Assembly: GCA_963838155.1 (NCBI GenBank)
Contig: CAWIQE010000013.1
Span: forward strand, 124,001-188,000
Reading direction: 5' to 3'
DNA length: 64,000 nt
Source of the DNA: Pararhizobium_B sp963838155
Lineage (GTDB): Bacteria; Pseudomonadota; Alphaproteobacteria; Rhizobiales; Rhizobiaceae
The notes under the pieces are model-generated. The model saw only the letters and a list, made by a program, of their open reading frames with translations, was not told where the DNA came from and made no database searches. The position numbers and the translations under genes were made by a program. Shown here in pieces: positions 26,512-35,144 of the stretch. Position 1 is the first letter of the stretch; every line of letters starts with the position of its first letter.

Positions 26512-29073
26512 TCAGCCGGATGCCCGGACGCGCCCGTCCGCAGCGGACGGAATGCGGCAGGTGACGGTCGTCCCTTCGCCGGGACGGCTCTCGATGGAGA
26601 CATCGCCGCGGTGCAGGCTGACGAAACTCTCGACGATGGACAGGCCGAGCCCGGCGCCGCGACGCCGGCCTTCCCGTTCATGGGTCTCGAAGCGATCGAA
26701 GACGGTCTTCAGCACGTCCTCGGGGATGCCCGGCCCGCTGTCCGACACGGAGAAGACGGCCGAGTCCCCCTCGCGCCGGCATTCGAACCGTATGACGGAG
26801 CCGTCCGGCGCATAGTTCGCGGCGTTGCTCAGGAGCTTGAAGAGTATCTGCTTCAGGCGCTGCGGGTCGGCGACGATCCGGCCGAGCCGCCCGGTCCGTT
26901 CGATCTCCAGCGTGAGCTCGTTCTCCTTCAAGCGGTCGGCCATCTGGCCGGCCACGTCGTCGAGCATGGCGGAAAGATCGACCTCGCGCAGGTCGAGCTG
27001 CATGATCCCCGCGTCGACCGTGGCGAGGTCGAGGATGTCGTTGACCGTCGTCAGCAGCACCGAGGAGGAGGTCGAGATGTGATCGACGTACTCCGCCTGG
27101 CGTTCGCTCAGCTCGCCCGAGAGCGGGCTCTTGAGCAGGTCGGTGAAGCCGATGATGTTCGTCAGCGGCGACCGCAGCTCGTAGGAAACGTGCTGGACGA
27201 AGTCGTTCTTGAGCGCGTCGGCCTTGCGCAGCGCCTCGTTCATCTCGGTGAGGGCGCGTTCCACGCGGACGCTGTCCGACATGTTGACGAAGGTGGCCAT
27301 CCACTGGGCGTTCGGCAACGGCACAAGGGCCGTGTCGAGGACGAGGCCGCTGGCGAGCTCGATCCGCTCCTCCCGCGTGCGGCGCTCGTCGTCGAAGCTG
27401 GTGACGACGGCGGCAAAGCGCTTCCAGCTCGCGCCCTCCGTGTCGGAAGGCAGGCAGGCCCTGGCCACGGCGCGGATATGGGTGCCCGGGGCCGCTTCCG
27501 CCTCGCTGATGCCCCACAGGGCGCGAAAGGCGGGGTTCGACAGCTTCAGGCGCCCGTCGGCCCCGAAGACGGCGACGCCCTCGGCCAGGTGGTCGATGGT
27601 CTCTCCCTGGACCTGGAGGAGCGTGTTGTACCGGGTCTCCAGGTCGACCTTCTCGGTGAGGTCGTCGAAGACCCAGGTCGCGCCGCCCTGCGGGTGGGCG
27701 TTGGCGAAGACGTTGAGCGTCTGGCCGTCCGGCAGGTGCCAGAGATGGGGCTGCGGGTCGACGGAATGATAGATGGCGAGCGTCTTCTCCTTGAACTCCC
27801 GCCAGGAATGCGGTTCCGGCAGCTTGCCCTCGGCGCGCAGGTGTTCGAGGAACTCGGCGTTGGTCGGGCGGCTTTCGAGAAAGGGCGTGCCGAGGTCCCA
27901 AAGACGCTGGAAGGCCTGGTTGTAGAATTCCAGGCGCTGCCCGCTGTCGAAGATGGCGACCGGCGTCGCCAGGTGGTCGAGCGTATCGGCGTGGCTGCGA
28001 AGCGTGCGGGCCAGTTCCTCCCGCGTCGCCTCCAGCTCGCTGACGTCGGCCGCGAGGCCGGCCGAACCCGCCTCGCCCTGCGCCTCGACGACCTTGTAGA
28101 AGACCCGGTCGCCGCGCACGACCGTCGACAGCTTGTCCTCGAAGGGGCGGTCGCGGGTCACCTGGGAGCGGATCTTCTCGCGCGCCTGGGTGCCGAGGAG
28201 CTCGAGGCCGCGCGCCACGGCATCGGCGCCGTCGCGGGCTTCCACGGCCTCGCAATAGGCCATGTTGGCCCAGACCAGGCGGTGGTTCTCGTCCCGCATC
28301 CACGCGGGCATGTCGAGCGCGTCGAAGAGGCCATGGAAGATTTCGAGCGCACCGACGAGGCGGTCCCGCTCGACCTTCAGCTCGGCCACCTCCTCCCGCA
28401 GGTTCGCCAGGGCGACGAAGCGGACGAAGGCGCGCCCGCCGGACACGCGCCCCTGCGCCTCCATGACGTGCCCGCGCGCGGATTCCAGCACCAGGTCGAA
28501 CCGTTCCGCGTTGGCGCGGAGGCGTTCGACCGACTGTTCCAGCCGGGCGGCGGAGCGGGGCTCCAGCCAGCGCCCGAAGGCCAGGAAGTCCGAACTGTCC
28601 TGCGGCGCGCCGATTTCGGTGGGCAACTGGCCGACCACCTCGGCCGGCGTGCCCTGGCCTTCCCAGACGACGATGCGCCTGTCCTTGTCGACGACCAGGG
28701 ACTGGTAGCGCGAGATGCGGGCGAGGGCGTCGCCGAGCGCGGTCCTGATGTCGCCGTTCTCGGCCTCGATGCGGGCCCGCTCGCGGATCAGCCAGATGGC
28801 GGAGAGCATGGCGGCCGAGATGGCGCCGATGACCAGCGCGAAGTCGACGACGTCGGCGGAGGAGAGTGCGGACCCGGCGGTGGCGGCGCGGGCGAGCGTA
28901 GGCATCGCCGTCAGCGCCGGCAGCGCCAGCAGTCCCTTCAGGACGGGTCGCATCGGCCTCGGCGTGCCGGTCACGGCGCGCATTGTCCGCGTCGCCGGCG
29001 CCCGGGCGCCATCCGTTTCAGTTGCCGCGCCGACGCGTTTGCGCCGCGCATGAGGCCCATCGGTCCCCGGCAT
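26512..29073 (-). CDS. membrane-anchored multi-PAS sensor histidine kinase
   Basis: The 853-residue protein has an N-terminal secretory-like stretch (about 45-65), one membrane helix (about 76-95), then at least three PAS-like regions (around 250-340, 355-460, 470-590), and a kinase core. The H-box is FVQHVSYELRSPL, with Tyr in place of the common His of the SHELR motif, which is usual in this rhizobial family. The N and G boxes are KLLSNAANYAPDGS and GAGLGLSIV. No response regulator is adjacent. ATG 29073 has GAGG seven bases upstream; ATG 28983 or 28953 would also retain the membrane helix. It is the first gene of the long run toward addAB. Confidence 0.85.
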   Translation of the reverse strand: MPGTDGPHARRKRVGAATETDGARAPATRTMRAVTGTPRPMRPVLKGLLALPALTAMPTLARAATAGSALSSADVVDFALVIGAISAAMLSAIWLIRERARIEAENGDIRTALGDALARISRYQSLVVDKDRRIVVWEGQGTPAEVVGQLPTEIGAPQDSSDFLAFGRWLEPRSAARLEQSVERLRANAERFDLVLESARGHVMEAQGRVSGGRAFVRFVALANLREEVAELKVERDRLVGALEIFHGLFDALDMPAWMRDENHRLVWANMAYCEAVEARDGADAVARGLELLGTQAREKIRSQVTRDRPFEDKLSTVVRGDRVFYKVVEAQGEAGSAGLAADVSELEATREELARTLRSHADTLDHLATPVAIFDSGQRLEFYNQAFQRLWDLGTPFLESRPTNAEFLEHLRAEGKLPEPHSWREFKEKTLAIYHSVDPQPHLWHLPDGQTLNVFANAHPQGGATWVFDDLTEKVDLETRYNTLLQVQGETIDHLAEGVAVFGADGRLKLSNPAFRALWGISEAEAAPGTHIRAVARACLPSDTEGASWKRFAAVVTSFDDERRTREERIELASGLVLDTALVPLPNAQWMATFVNMSDSVRVERALTEMNEALRKADALKNDFVQHVSYELRSPLTNIIGFTDLLKSPLSGELSERQAEYVDHISTSSSVLLTTVNDILDLATVDAGIMQLDLREVDLSAMLDDVAGQMADRLKENELTLEIERTGRLGRIVADPQRLKQILFKLLSNAANYAPDGSVIRFECRREGDSAVFSVSDSGPGIPEDVLKTVFDRFETHEREGRRRGAGLGLSIVESFVSLHRGDVSIESRPGEGTTVTCRIPSAADGRVRASG

Positions 29074-29259
29074 GTCTCAGTCCTCTCCGCCGCATGATCG
29101 ACAAGACATCCGTTGTTGCGCCAGGTCGGCGGATCGAGATCGCCGCGCGTCCCCGCACGATTCCACTGTCGGTCGCCCCGCTTTTCGTCCCCGTACACCC
29201 GAATCAACGAGGCTTCACATTACTCCGTCGACGAATCAGCCGAAAGTCGCGAAAGCGCA

Positions 29260-29296
29260 AAAAGTAAGGCCGCGCCCTGTGTCAAGAGCGCGGCCT
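29260..29296 (-). terminator. ahcY intrinsic terminator
   Basis: Read leftward from the ahcY stop, GGCCGCGC (29295-29288) pairs with GCGCGGCC (29275-29268) and is followed by TTACTTTTTGC. This stem with a T-rich tail ends the ahcY transcript. The remaining part of the 251-bp gap (29074-29324) shows no other feature that I can support. Confidence 0.75.
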
Positions 29297-29324
29297 CTAT
29301 ATCTAGTGTTTTTACTGCTCGATA

Positions 29325-30725
29325 TTAATATCTGTAGTGTTCCGGCTTGTAGGGGCCAGCCTGGCTGACGCCGATATAGTCGGCCTGTTCCTTGGTCAGT
29401 TCGCTCAGCTGCGCGCCGAGCTTGGCGAGGTGGAGCCGGGCGACGCGCTCGTCGAGATGCTTGGGAAGCACGTAGACTTCCTTCTCGTAGCGCTCGCCCT
29501 TCGTGAACAGCTCCATCTGGGCCAGGACCTGGTTGGTGAAGGACGCCGACATCACGAACGAGGGGTGGCCCGTCGCGTTGCCGAGATTGAGCAGCCGGCC
29601 TTCCGACAGGAGGATCATCCGCTTGCCTTCGGGGAAATTGATCATGTCCACCTGGGGCTTGATGTTGTCCCACTTGTAGTTCCTGAGGGCGGCGACCTGG
29701 ATCTCGTTGTCGAAATGGCCGATGTTGCCGACGATCGCCATGTCCTTCATCGCGCGCATGTGCTCGAGGCGGATGACGTCGCGGTTGCCCGTGGTGGTGA
29801 CGAAGATGTCGGCCGTCGGCGCCACCTCCTCGAGCGTGACGACCTCGAAACCGTCCATCGCCGCCTGGAGGGCGCAGATCGGGTCGACCTCGGTCACCTT
29901 GACGCGCGCCCCGGCGCCCTTCAGCGACTGGGCGGAGCCCTTGCCGACGTCGCCGTACCCGCAGACCACGGCAACCTTGCCGGCCATCATCACGTCGGTG
30001 GCGCGGCGGATGCCGTCGACGAGCGATTCCTTGCAGCCGTATTTGTTGTCGAACTTGGATTTGGTCACGCTGTCGTTGACGTTGATCGCAGGGAACGGCA
30101 ACAGGCCCTTCTTCTGCAGCTGGTAGAGGCGGTTGACGCCGGTGGTCGTCTCCTCCGTCACGCCCCTGATCGCGTCGCGCTGGCGGGTGAACCAGCCGGG
30201 GGACGCCTCGAGCCGCTTCGCGATCTGGGCGAAGAGGACTTCCTCCTCTTCCGAGCCGGGCTTGGACAGCACGTCCTCGCCGGCCTCGGCGCGCGCGCCG
30301 AGCAGGATGTACATGGTGGCGTCGCCGCCGTCGTCGAGGATCATGTTTGACAGGCCGCCATCCTGCCACTGGAAGATCCGGTCCGTGTAGGTCCAGTATT
30401 CCTCGAGGCTCTCGCCCTTGACGGCGAACACCGGTACGCCGGTGTCGGCGATGGCGGCGGCCGCGTGGTCCTGGGTGGAGAAAATGTTGCAGGAGGCCCA
30501 GCGCACGTCGGCACCGAGCGCCCGCAGCGTCTCGATCAGGACCGCGGTCTGGATCGTCATGTGCAGCGAGCCCGAAATGCGGGCGCCGGCCAGCGGCTTG
30601 GTCTCGCCGAATTCCTCGCGGCAGGCCATGAGGCCCGGCATTTCCGTCTCCGCGATCTCGATCTCCTTGCGCCCATATCCGGCAAGCGACATGTCGGCGA
30701 CCTTGTAGTCCTTGGCTGCGCTCAT
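29325..30725 (-). CDS. ahcY: adenosylhomocysteinase
   Basis: AhcY hydrolyses S-adenosylhomocysteine to adenosine and homocysteine with a bound NAD, relieving product inhibition of methyltransferases. The 466-residue protein has the conserved EMPGLMACR, SGSLHMTIQTAVLIETL, KSKFDNKYGC and NAD-binding VCGYGDVGKGSAQS, and ends with the conserved PYKPEHYRY. ATG 30725 has GGAGTACGGGA just upstream. It has its own terminator and a strong palindromic operator at 30821-30847, so it is probably a separately regulated single-gene unit. Confidence 0.98.
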   Translation of the reverse strand: MSAAKDYKVADMSLAGYGRKEIEIAETEMPGLMACREEFGETKPLAGARISGSLHMTIQTAVLIETLRALGADVRWASCNIFSTQDHAAAAIADTGVPVFAVKGESLEEYWTYTDRIFQWQDGGLSNMILDDGGDATMYILLGARAEAGEDVLSKPGSEEEEVLFAQIAKRLEASPGWFTRQRDAIRGVTEETTTGVNRLYQLQKKGLLPFPAINVNDSVTKSKFDNKYGCKESLVDGIRRATDVMMAGKVAVVCGYGDVGKGSAQSLKGAGARVKVTEVDPICALQAAMDGFEVVTLEEVAPTADIFVTTTGNRDVIRLEHMRAMKDMAIVGNIGHFDNEIQVAALRNYKWDNIKPQVDMINFPEGKRMILLSEGRLLNLGNATGHPSFVMSASFTNQVLAQMELFTKGERYEKEVYVLPKHLDERVARLHLAKLGAQLSELTKEQADYIGVSQAGPYKPEHYRY

Positions 30726-30757
30726 TCCCGTACTCCAGAATTTTCAGAAGAAGGCTC

Positions 30758-30776
30758 GCCCGGCTCCGTGCCGGGC
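30758..30776. other. GC-rich hairpin in the ahcY leader
   Basis: GCCCGGC (30758-30764) and GCCGGGC (30770-30776) form a 7-bp stem with a five-base loop, between the ahcY operator and its ribosome site. It could be a 5'-leader hairpin of ahcY or the 3' end of the upstream ptsH transcript. No recognisable SAH or SAM riboswitch core surrounds it. Confidence 0.45.
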
Positions 30777-30820
30777 TTTGGCGAACGCTTTATCAGGAAC
30801 GCGGAAAGCAGGCAAGGAGG

Positions 30821-30847
30821 ACATAAAGAAGTCTTTATGTCTTTATG
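30821..30847. promoter_or_regulatory. palindromic operator upstream of ahcY, SahR-like
   Basis: ACATAAAGAAGTCTTTATGT at 30821-30840 is a perfect inverted repeat with 9-bp arms and a 2-bp centre, immediately followed by a third half-site CTTTATG (30841-30847). It lies about 100 bp upstream of the ahcY start and is strikingly AT-rich for this genome. ArsR-family SahR regulators of methionine/SAH metabolism in proteobacteria act on ahcY and met genes through palindromes of this general form, so an SAH-responsive repressor is the likely ligand. That assignment is inference; the palindrome is directly visible. Confidence 0.75.
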
Positions 30848-30871
30848 CCGATAGCGGGATGCCGCGCGGCC

Positions 30872-31165
30872 TCAGCTTTCCTCGCCGAACCGTCCGGCGA
30901 CGAGCTTTTCCAGGGCGTCGAGCGCCACCGCGGCCTCGGGTCCCGTCGCCTCGACGGTGATGCAGCACCCCGGGCTTGCGGCCAGCATCATGAGCCCCAT
31001 GATCGACGTCCCGCCGACGCTGGCGCCGTCCTTGGAGACGGTGATGCGCGCGTCGAAGGATTCGGCGAGCTGGACGAAACGGGCAGAGGCGCGCGCGTGC
31101 AGGCCGCGCTTGTTGACGATGGGCAGCCTGCGCGTCAGCGTCGTCGCGGGGGAACCGGCGTCCAT
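30872..31165 (-). CDS. ptsH: HPr family phosphocarrier protein
   Basis: The 97-residue HPr has the phospho-histidine H23 in NKRGLHARASARF and the regulatory serine S54 in GGTSIMGLMML, the site used by HprK. It begins three bases after the manX stop, so the two are coupled. With EIIA(Man) and HprK but no sugar permease nearby, it belongs to the regulatory PTS of alphaproteobacteria, where phosphorylation state rather than sugar uptake is the output. Confidence 0.95.
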   Translation of the reverse strand: MDAGSPATTLTRRLPIVNKRGLHARASARFVQLAESFDARITVSKDGASVGGTSIMGLMMLAASPGCCITVEATGPEAAVALDALEKLVAGRFGEES

Positions 31166-31168
31166 GCG

Positions 31169-31570
31169 TCACTTCCCCGTCAGGACGCGGCTCGCGACGT
31201 TGATGTACTTGCGGCCGGCTTCCTGGGCCTCGGCGAGCGCCCTTTCCATGTCGTTCTCGCTGCGGACGCTGGCGAGCTTGATCAGCATGGGAAGGTTGAT
31301 GCCCGCGATGACCTCGATACGGCCGTTGTCCATCACGGATATCGAAAGGTTGGAGGGCGTCCCGCCGAACATGTCGGTCAGGATGACGACGCCCTGCCCC
31401 TCGTCGACGCGCGCCACGGCGTCGACGATGTCCATGCGGCGCTGGTCCATGTCGTCTTCGGGGCCGATCGAGACCGTTTCGAGGAGTTTCTGCGGCCCCA
31501 CGACGTGTTCCAGCGCATTGCGAAACTCTTCCGCCAGCTTGCCATGTGTGACAAGCACAAGTCCGATCAT
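31169..31570 (-). CDS. PTS mannose-type EIIA component
   Basis: The 133-residue protein begins MIGLVLVTHGKLAEEF, with phospho-acceptor H9, and has the FGGTPSNLS motif of the EIIA(Man) family. No fused IIB domain follows. ATG 31570 gives the domain alone; a longer frame from 31621 adds a non-conserved basic leader. In alphaproteobacteria this EIIA accepts phosphate from HPr and serves in regulation. It lies 129 bp downstream of hprK and directly upstream of ptsH. Confidence 0.93.
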   Translation of the reverse strand: MIGLVLVTHGKLAEEFRNALEHVVGPQKLLETVSIGPEDDMDQRRMDIVDAVARVDEGQGVVILTDMFGGTPSNLSISVMDNGRIEVIAGINLPMLIKLASVRSENDMERALAEAQEAGRKYINVASRVLTGK

Positions 31571-31699
31571 GTAGAACCAGCTCCCGTCGCCAACTGCGCG
31601 CGGCTCCCGTCTTCGCAACAAGCGCGCATCTTGGCCACTGGCGACGGAAGTGCAAGCCCTAATTCGGCCGGGGAGGGGCGTAAAGCGGCCGGAAAGGGG

Positions 31700-32158
31700 T
31701 CACCAGCGCAGCAATTGGGGAAAAAGCGCCGCGATCGCGGGGAGTCCGGCGGCGCCGCGAGGGAGGCGGAGAAGGGGCAGCGTCCCGACGCCCGCGAGGT
31801 CGAAGGCCTCCTCCCCGTCCGGCAGGCGCGGCGGCTCGCCGGGGCCTACGCACAGGACGGCCAGGTGCAGGACCGCCCGGGGAAGGGTCCGCACGCGGGC
31901 GATCCCGCTGCCGCGCAGTTCGATGCGCCCGGCCGTCGCCGGCGGCGCTTCGGCCAGGACCAGGCCGCCGGCGGCGGCGACGTAGACCTGATCGTCGGCG
32001 ACGAGGGCGGAGAACAGGCCGCGGCGGGCCGCCTCCTCCAGGCAGGCGAAGGCGCGCTCCGACTTTCCGCTGCCGGACCCTCCCACGAAGATGAGGCCGG
32101 ACGTGCCGACGACGACGGCCGTCCCATGGACGTTCTGCCTGCGGGTGGCCGTCGTCAC
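31700..32158 (-). CDS. hprK: HPr kinase/phosphorylase, short alphaproteobacterial form
   Basis: The 152-residue enzyme corresponds to only the catalytic C-terminal domain of Firmicute HprK. The P-loop is VGGSGSGKSE at about 25-34, preceded by the conserved NVHGTAV. It phosphorylates the HPr serine. GTG 32158 overlaps the chvG stop (GTGA), indicating translational coupling to the sensor kinase. The C-terminal region (PLLRLPRG) is compact, and the typical HprK signature is only partly recognisable by eye, but position and size match the family in this order. Confidence 0.9.
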   Translation of the reverse strand: MTTATRRQNVHGTAVVVGTSGLIFVGGSGSGKSERAFACLEEAARRGLFSALVADDQVYVAAAGGLVLAEAPPATAGRIELRGSGIARVRTLPRAVLHLAVLCVGPGEPPRLPDGEEAFDLAGVGTLPLLRLPRGAAGLPAIAALFPQLLRW

Positions 32159-33945
32159 GCGACGGCCGCGGGGAGCGAGAGAACGAAGCGCGCGCCCTTC
32201 ACGGCGTGGCTCTTCCCGTCGACGATGTTCTGGACCGTGAGGCTGCCGCCGTGGGCTTCCGCGATCTGGCGGCTGATCGACAGCCCGAGACCGGAATTCT
32301 GCCCGAAGTCCTCGCCGTCCGGACGGTCGGTGTAGAAGCGCTCGAAAATGCGGTCGACGTTCTCGGCGCGGATGCCGGGCCCGTTGTCCTCGACCCGGAC
32401 GACGCACATGCCGCGCTCCCGGGCGAGGGCGACGGTTATGACGCCGTGACCGTCGGGAACGAAGGACCGCGCGTTCTCGATCAGGTTCGTGACGATCTGG
32501 CCGATGCGCAGGTCGTGGCCGGCAACGTGGAAGTCGGGCCGCGCGCCCTTCGGCCTCTCGACGCTGAAGTCGATGCGCACGGGCTTGGCGCGGCGCGAAA
32601 CCTGGCGCGAGATGTCGACGAGACCGGTGAGCAGCTGCTCGAGGTCGACGGTCGCCGCATCCTGGCGCGCGAGCTCGGCGTCGAGGCGGGAGGCATCGGA
32701 GATATCGCTGATCAGCCGGTCGAGCCGCCGCACGTCGTGCTGGATGACGTCCAGGAGCCGCTTGCGGGAATCGTCGTTGCGGACGAGCGGCAGGGTCTCG
32801 ACGGCGCTTCGCAGGGAGGTGAGCGGATTCTTCAGTTCATGGCTCACGTCGGCGGCGAAGCTCTCGATCGCGTCGATCCGGTCGTAGAGCGCGTTGGTCA
32901 TGTCGCGCAGGGCCACCGAAAGGTTTCCGATCTCGTCCTGCCGCGACGAGAAATCGGGTATTTCCTCGCGCGCCTTGACGCCGCGGCGGACGCGGACGGC
33001 GGCGGCCGACAGGCGCCGCAAGGGATTTGCGATGGTGCCGGCGAGCAGGATCGACAGGACGATCGTCACCAGCGCGGCGACGCCGAAGACGCGGAAGATC
33101 GCGAGCCTTTCGGCGTGCACGATCTTGTCGATATCGCCCGCCTGGGTCGACAGGAGCAGCACGCCGAGGACGGCGCGATAGCGCTGGATCGGCACGGCAA
33201 CCGATACGATCAGCTCGCCGTCCTCGTTGACGCGGACGACCGCGCCGCGGGCGCCCGTGAGCGCGCGCATGACCTCCGGATAGATCGAGCCGTCGCCGCC
33301 CGGCTGCTCCTTGTAGAGCGGCAGGTCGTGCCGCTGGAACAGCCAGTTTATCCACTTCTCGACATGCCCGAGTATGCCGAGGTTCTCCGACCTGATCGGC
33401 GGCAGGTCGTAGCGCAGCACCTGCCCGCGCGAATAGAGATGCCTGGAATCGAGGATCAGGCTGGCGTCGTTGTCGTAGATGCGGGCCCGCGTCCGGGTCG
33501 GCGAGATGAGGCGCCGCAGGACCGGGGCCACCTTTTCGGGATTGATCGCGAAGTCCAGGCTCTCGTCGCTCGGCGCGGGCATCATGCTCTGGCCGGCCTG
33601 CAGCTCGAGCAGCTTCTCCGGGTCGATCGTGATGGAGTTCGTGTCGACCGAGGCGGAAGCGGCGATCGCGCCGGCGATGATCTCGCCCTGGGTCAGCAGG
33701 CTCTCGACGCGGGCGTCGATGAGCCCTTCGCGGAACTGGTTGAGATAGAGGATACCCGCGACGAGCACCACCAGCGCCGCCAGGTTGAGGAACAGGATGC
33801 GGCGCGTCAGGCTGGAGAAGACCGCGTGGCCGAACACGCGCCTGATCAGGGCGAAGGGACGCAGCCAGCGCCGCCGTGCCGAGGGCCGGCGGCGACCGTC
33901 GCGATCGGCGGGAACGTGCACGCTTTCGTCGGCTTCCGCTACCAT
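32155..33945 (-). CDS. chvG: ChvG/ExoS-type sensor histidine kinase
   Basis: ChvG senses acidity and envelope state and phosphorylates ChvI; its periplasmic regulator ExoR is not in the window. The 596-residue protein has one membrane helix at about 50-69, a periplasmic domain of about 210 residues, a second helix at about 283-303, a HAMP region, and the H-box VSHELKNPL with H369. N, D and G boxes (NLIENARSF, VEDNGPGI, GLGLSISRQIAEAHGG) are intact. It lies 53 bp downstream of chvI and overlaps hprK. Confidence 0.96.
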   Translation of the reverse strand: MVAEADESVHVPADRDGRRRPSARRRWLRPFALIRRVFGHAVFSSLTRRILFLNLAALVVLVAGILYLNQFREGLIDARVESLLTQGEIIAGAIAASASVDTNSITIDPEKLLELQAGQSMMPAPSDESLDFAINPEKVAPVLRRLISPTRTRARIYDNDASLILDSRHLYSRGQVLRYDLPPIRSENLGILGHVEKWINWLFQRHDLPLYKEQPGGDGSIYPEVMRALTGARGAVVRVNEDGELIVSVAVPIQRYRAVLGVLLLSTQAGDIDKIVHAERLAIFRVFGVAALVTIVLSILLAGTIANPLRRLSAAAVRVRRGVKAREEIPDFSSRQDEIGNLSVALRDMTNALYDRIDAIESFAADVSHELKNPLTSLRSAVETLPLVRNDDSRKRLLDVIQHDVRRLDRLISDISDASRLDAELARQDAATVDLEQLLTGLVDISRQVSRRAKPVRIDFSVERPKGARPDFHVAGHDLRIGQIVTNLIENARSFVPDGHGVITVALARERGMCVVRVEDNGPGIRAENVDRIFERFYTDRPDGEDFGQNSGLGLSISRQIAEAHGGSLTVQNIVDGKSHAVKGARFVLSLPAAVA

Positions 33946-33998
33946 GAAACAGACTTTAAGCCTTTCGACGGCCGGAGGCCAACGCCGTCAGAGCGGTT

Positions 33999-34712
33999 TC
34001 ATGCCGCGACCTCGCGGAAGCGGTAGCCTACGCCGTAGAGCGTTTCGATCATGTCGAAATCGTTGTCCACCATCTTGAACTTCTTGCGAAGCCGCTTGAT
34101 GTGGCTGTCGATCGTGCGGTCGTCGACATAGACCTGCTCGTCATAGGCGGCGTCCATGAGGGCGTCGCGGCTCTTGACGACGCCCGGGCGCTGGGCGAGC
34201 GAATGGAGAATGAGGAACTCGGTCACCGTCAGCGTCACCGGTTCGTTCTTCCAGGTGCAGGTATGCCGCTCCTGGTCCATGAGAAGGTTGCCCCGTTCCA
34301 GGGATTTCGCCTGGGTCGGCTGGCCCTTGGCGCCCGTCGCCACCTCGCGGGTGGCGCCCCTCCTCAGGACCGCCTTGACGCGCTCGACCAGGAGGCGCTG
34401 GGAAAACGGCTTCGTGATGAAGTCGTCCGCACCCATCTTGAGACCGAACAGCTCGTCGATCTCCTCGTCCTTCGAGGTCAGGAAGATGACCGGGAGATCC
34501 GATTTCTGGCGCAGCCGGCGCAGCAGCTCCATGCCGTCCATGCGCGGCATCTTGATGTCGAGGATGGCCAGCTGCGGCGGCCGGGCGACGAGGCCGTCGA
34601 GCGCCGAGGCCCCGTCCGTGTAGGTCTCGACGCGATAGCCTTCCGCTTCCAGAGCGATGGAGACGGACGTCAGGATGTTGCGGTCGTCGTCGACCAGTGC
34701 GATCGTCTGCAT
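33999..34712 (-). CDS. chvI: ChvI response regulator
   Basis: The 237-residue OmpR/PhoB-family regulator begins MQTIALVDDDRNILTSVSIA. Phospho-acceptor D52 is in LAILDIKMPRMDG, and the winged-helix domain includes RTIDSHIKRLRKKFK and ends ETLYGVGYRF. It controls exopolysaccharide, flagellar, acid-response and virulence or symbiosis genes in rhizobia, Agrobacterium and Brucella. ATG 34712 is supported by GGAG nine bases upstream and by family alignment; ATG 34733 is an upstream alternative. It is the first gene of chvI-chvG-hprK-manX-ptsH. Confidence 0.97.
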   Translation of the reverse strand: MQTIALVDDDRNILTSVSIALEAEGYRVETYTDGASALDGLVARPPQLAILDIKMPRMDGMELLRRLRQKSDLPVIFLTSKDEEIDELFGLKMGADDFITKPFSQRLLVERVKAVLRRGATREVATGAKGQPTQAKSLERGNLLMDQERHTCTWKNEPVTLTVTEFLILHSLAQRPGVVKSRDALMDAAYDEQVYVDDRTIDSHIKRLRKKFKMVDNDFDMIETLYGVGYRFREVAA

Positions 34713-35144
34713 CGCGAAACTCTCCGTCATCATTTTCTCAGCGCACCTCTTCGGCAATCGCCCCCTTGCCGTCCGCAGGCGATCGCGTGCGATCGGCCTT
34801 CGCGGGCAGGCCGTCCTCCAGCGCGCTTCTAGAGGATAAAGTGAGAACAAAATGTGGCATAGAACGCGGGCAATGTCATTTCCGACGTGCAATGCCCTCC
34901 TCGCCTGCGACGCTTGGCCATGCCGTGCCCGGGCCGTTCGGGTCTTCCCGGTATCCCCGAACGGGTCCGGAGGCTTGATTTCACGCGCTTGCGGGCGGAA
35001 AAGAGGGTCTCGCCGTTCCGGATGCGCTTCAGGCTTCGGGAACGGCCCGGAGGGCGATTTGTTTCGAGAAAGGGACGCCAGCATGACCTTGCGGCCATGG
35101 CGGACGGGCACCGGGGCGGCCCGGCGGGGCGATTCGGCGGACTG
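34713..35144. other. 432-bp gap between divergent chvI and arfB
   Basis: No gene is supported here. An AT-richer patch at about 34835-34862 on the chvI side is the likeliest promoter region for chvI, but no clean -35/-10 pair stands out. The remainder is GC-rich and its reading frames are Arg/Pro/Gly-rich shadows. In many relatives pckA lies next to chvI; no remnant of it is seen. Confidence 0.5.

Noticed and set aside
30726..30871. SAH or SAM riboswitch in the ahcY leader
   Set aside because: Only a simple 7-bp hairpin is present; none of the conserved riboswitch cores are seen, whereas a strong protein operator is.
34887..35144. 86-codon N-terminal extension of arfB
   Set aside because: Arg/Pro-rich and unlike any ArfB; ATG 35145 gives the family start.
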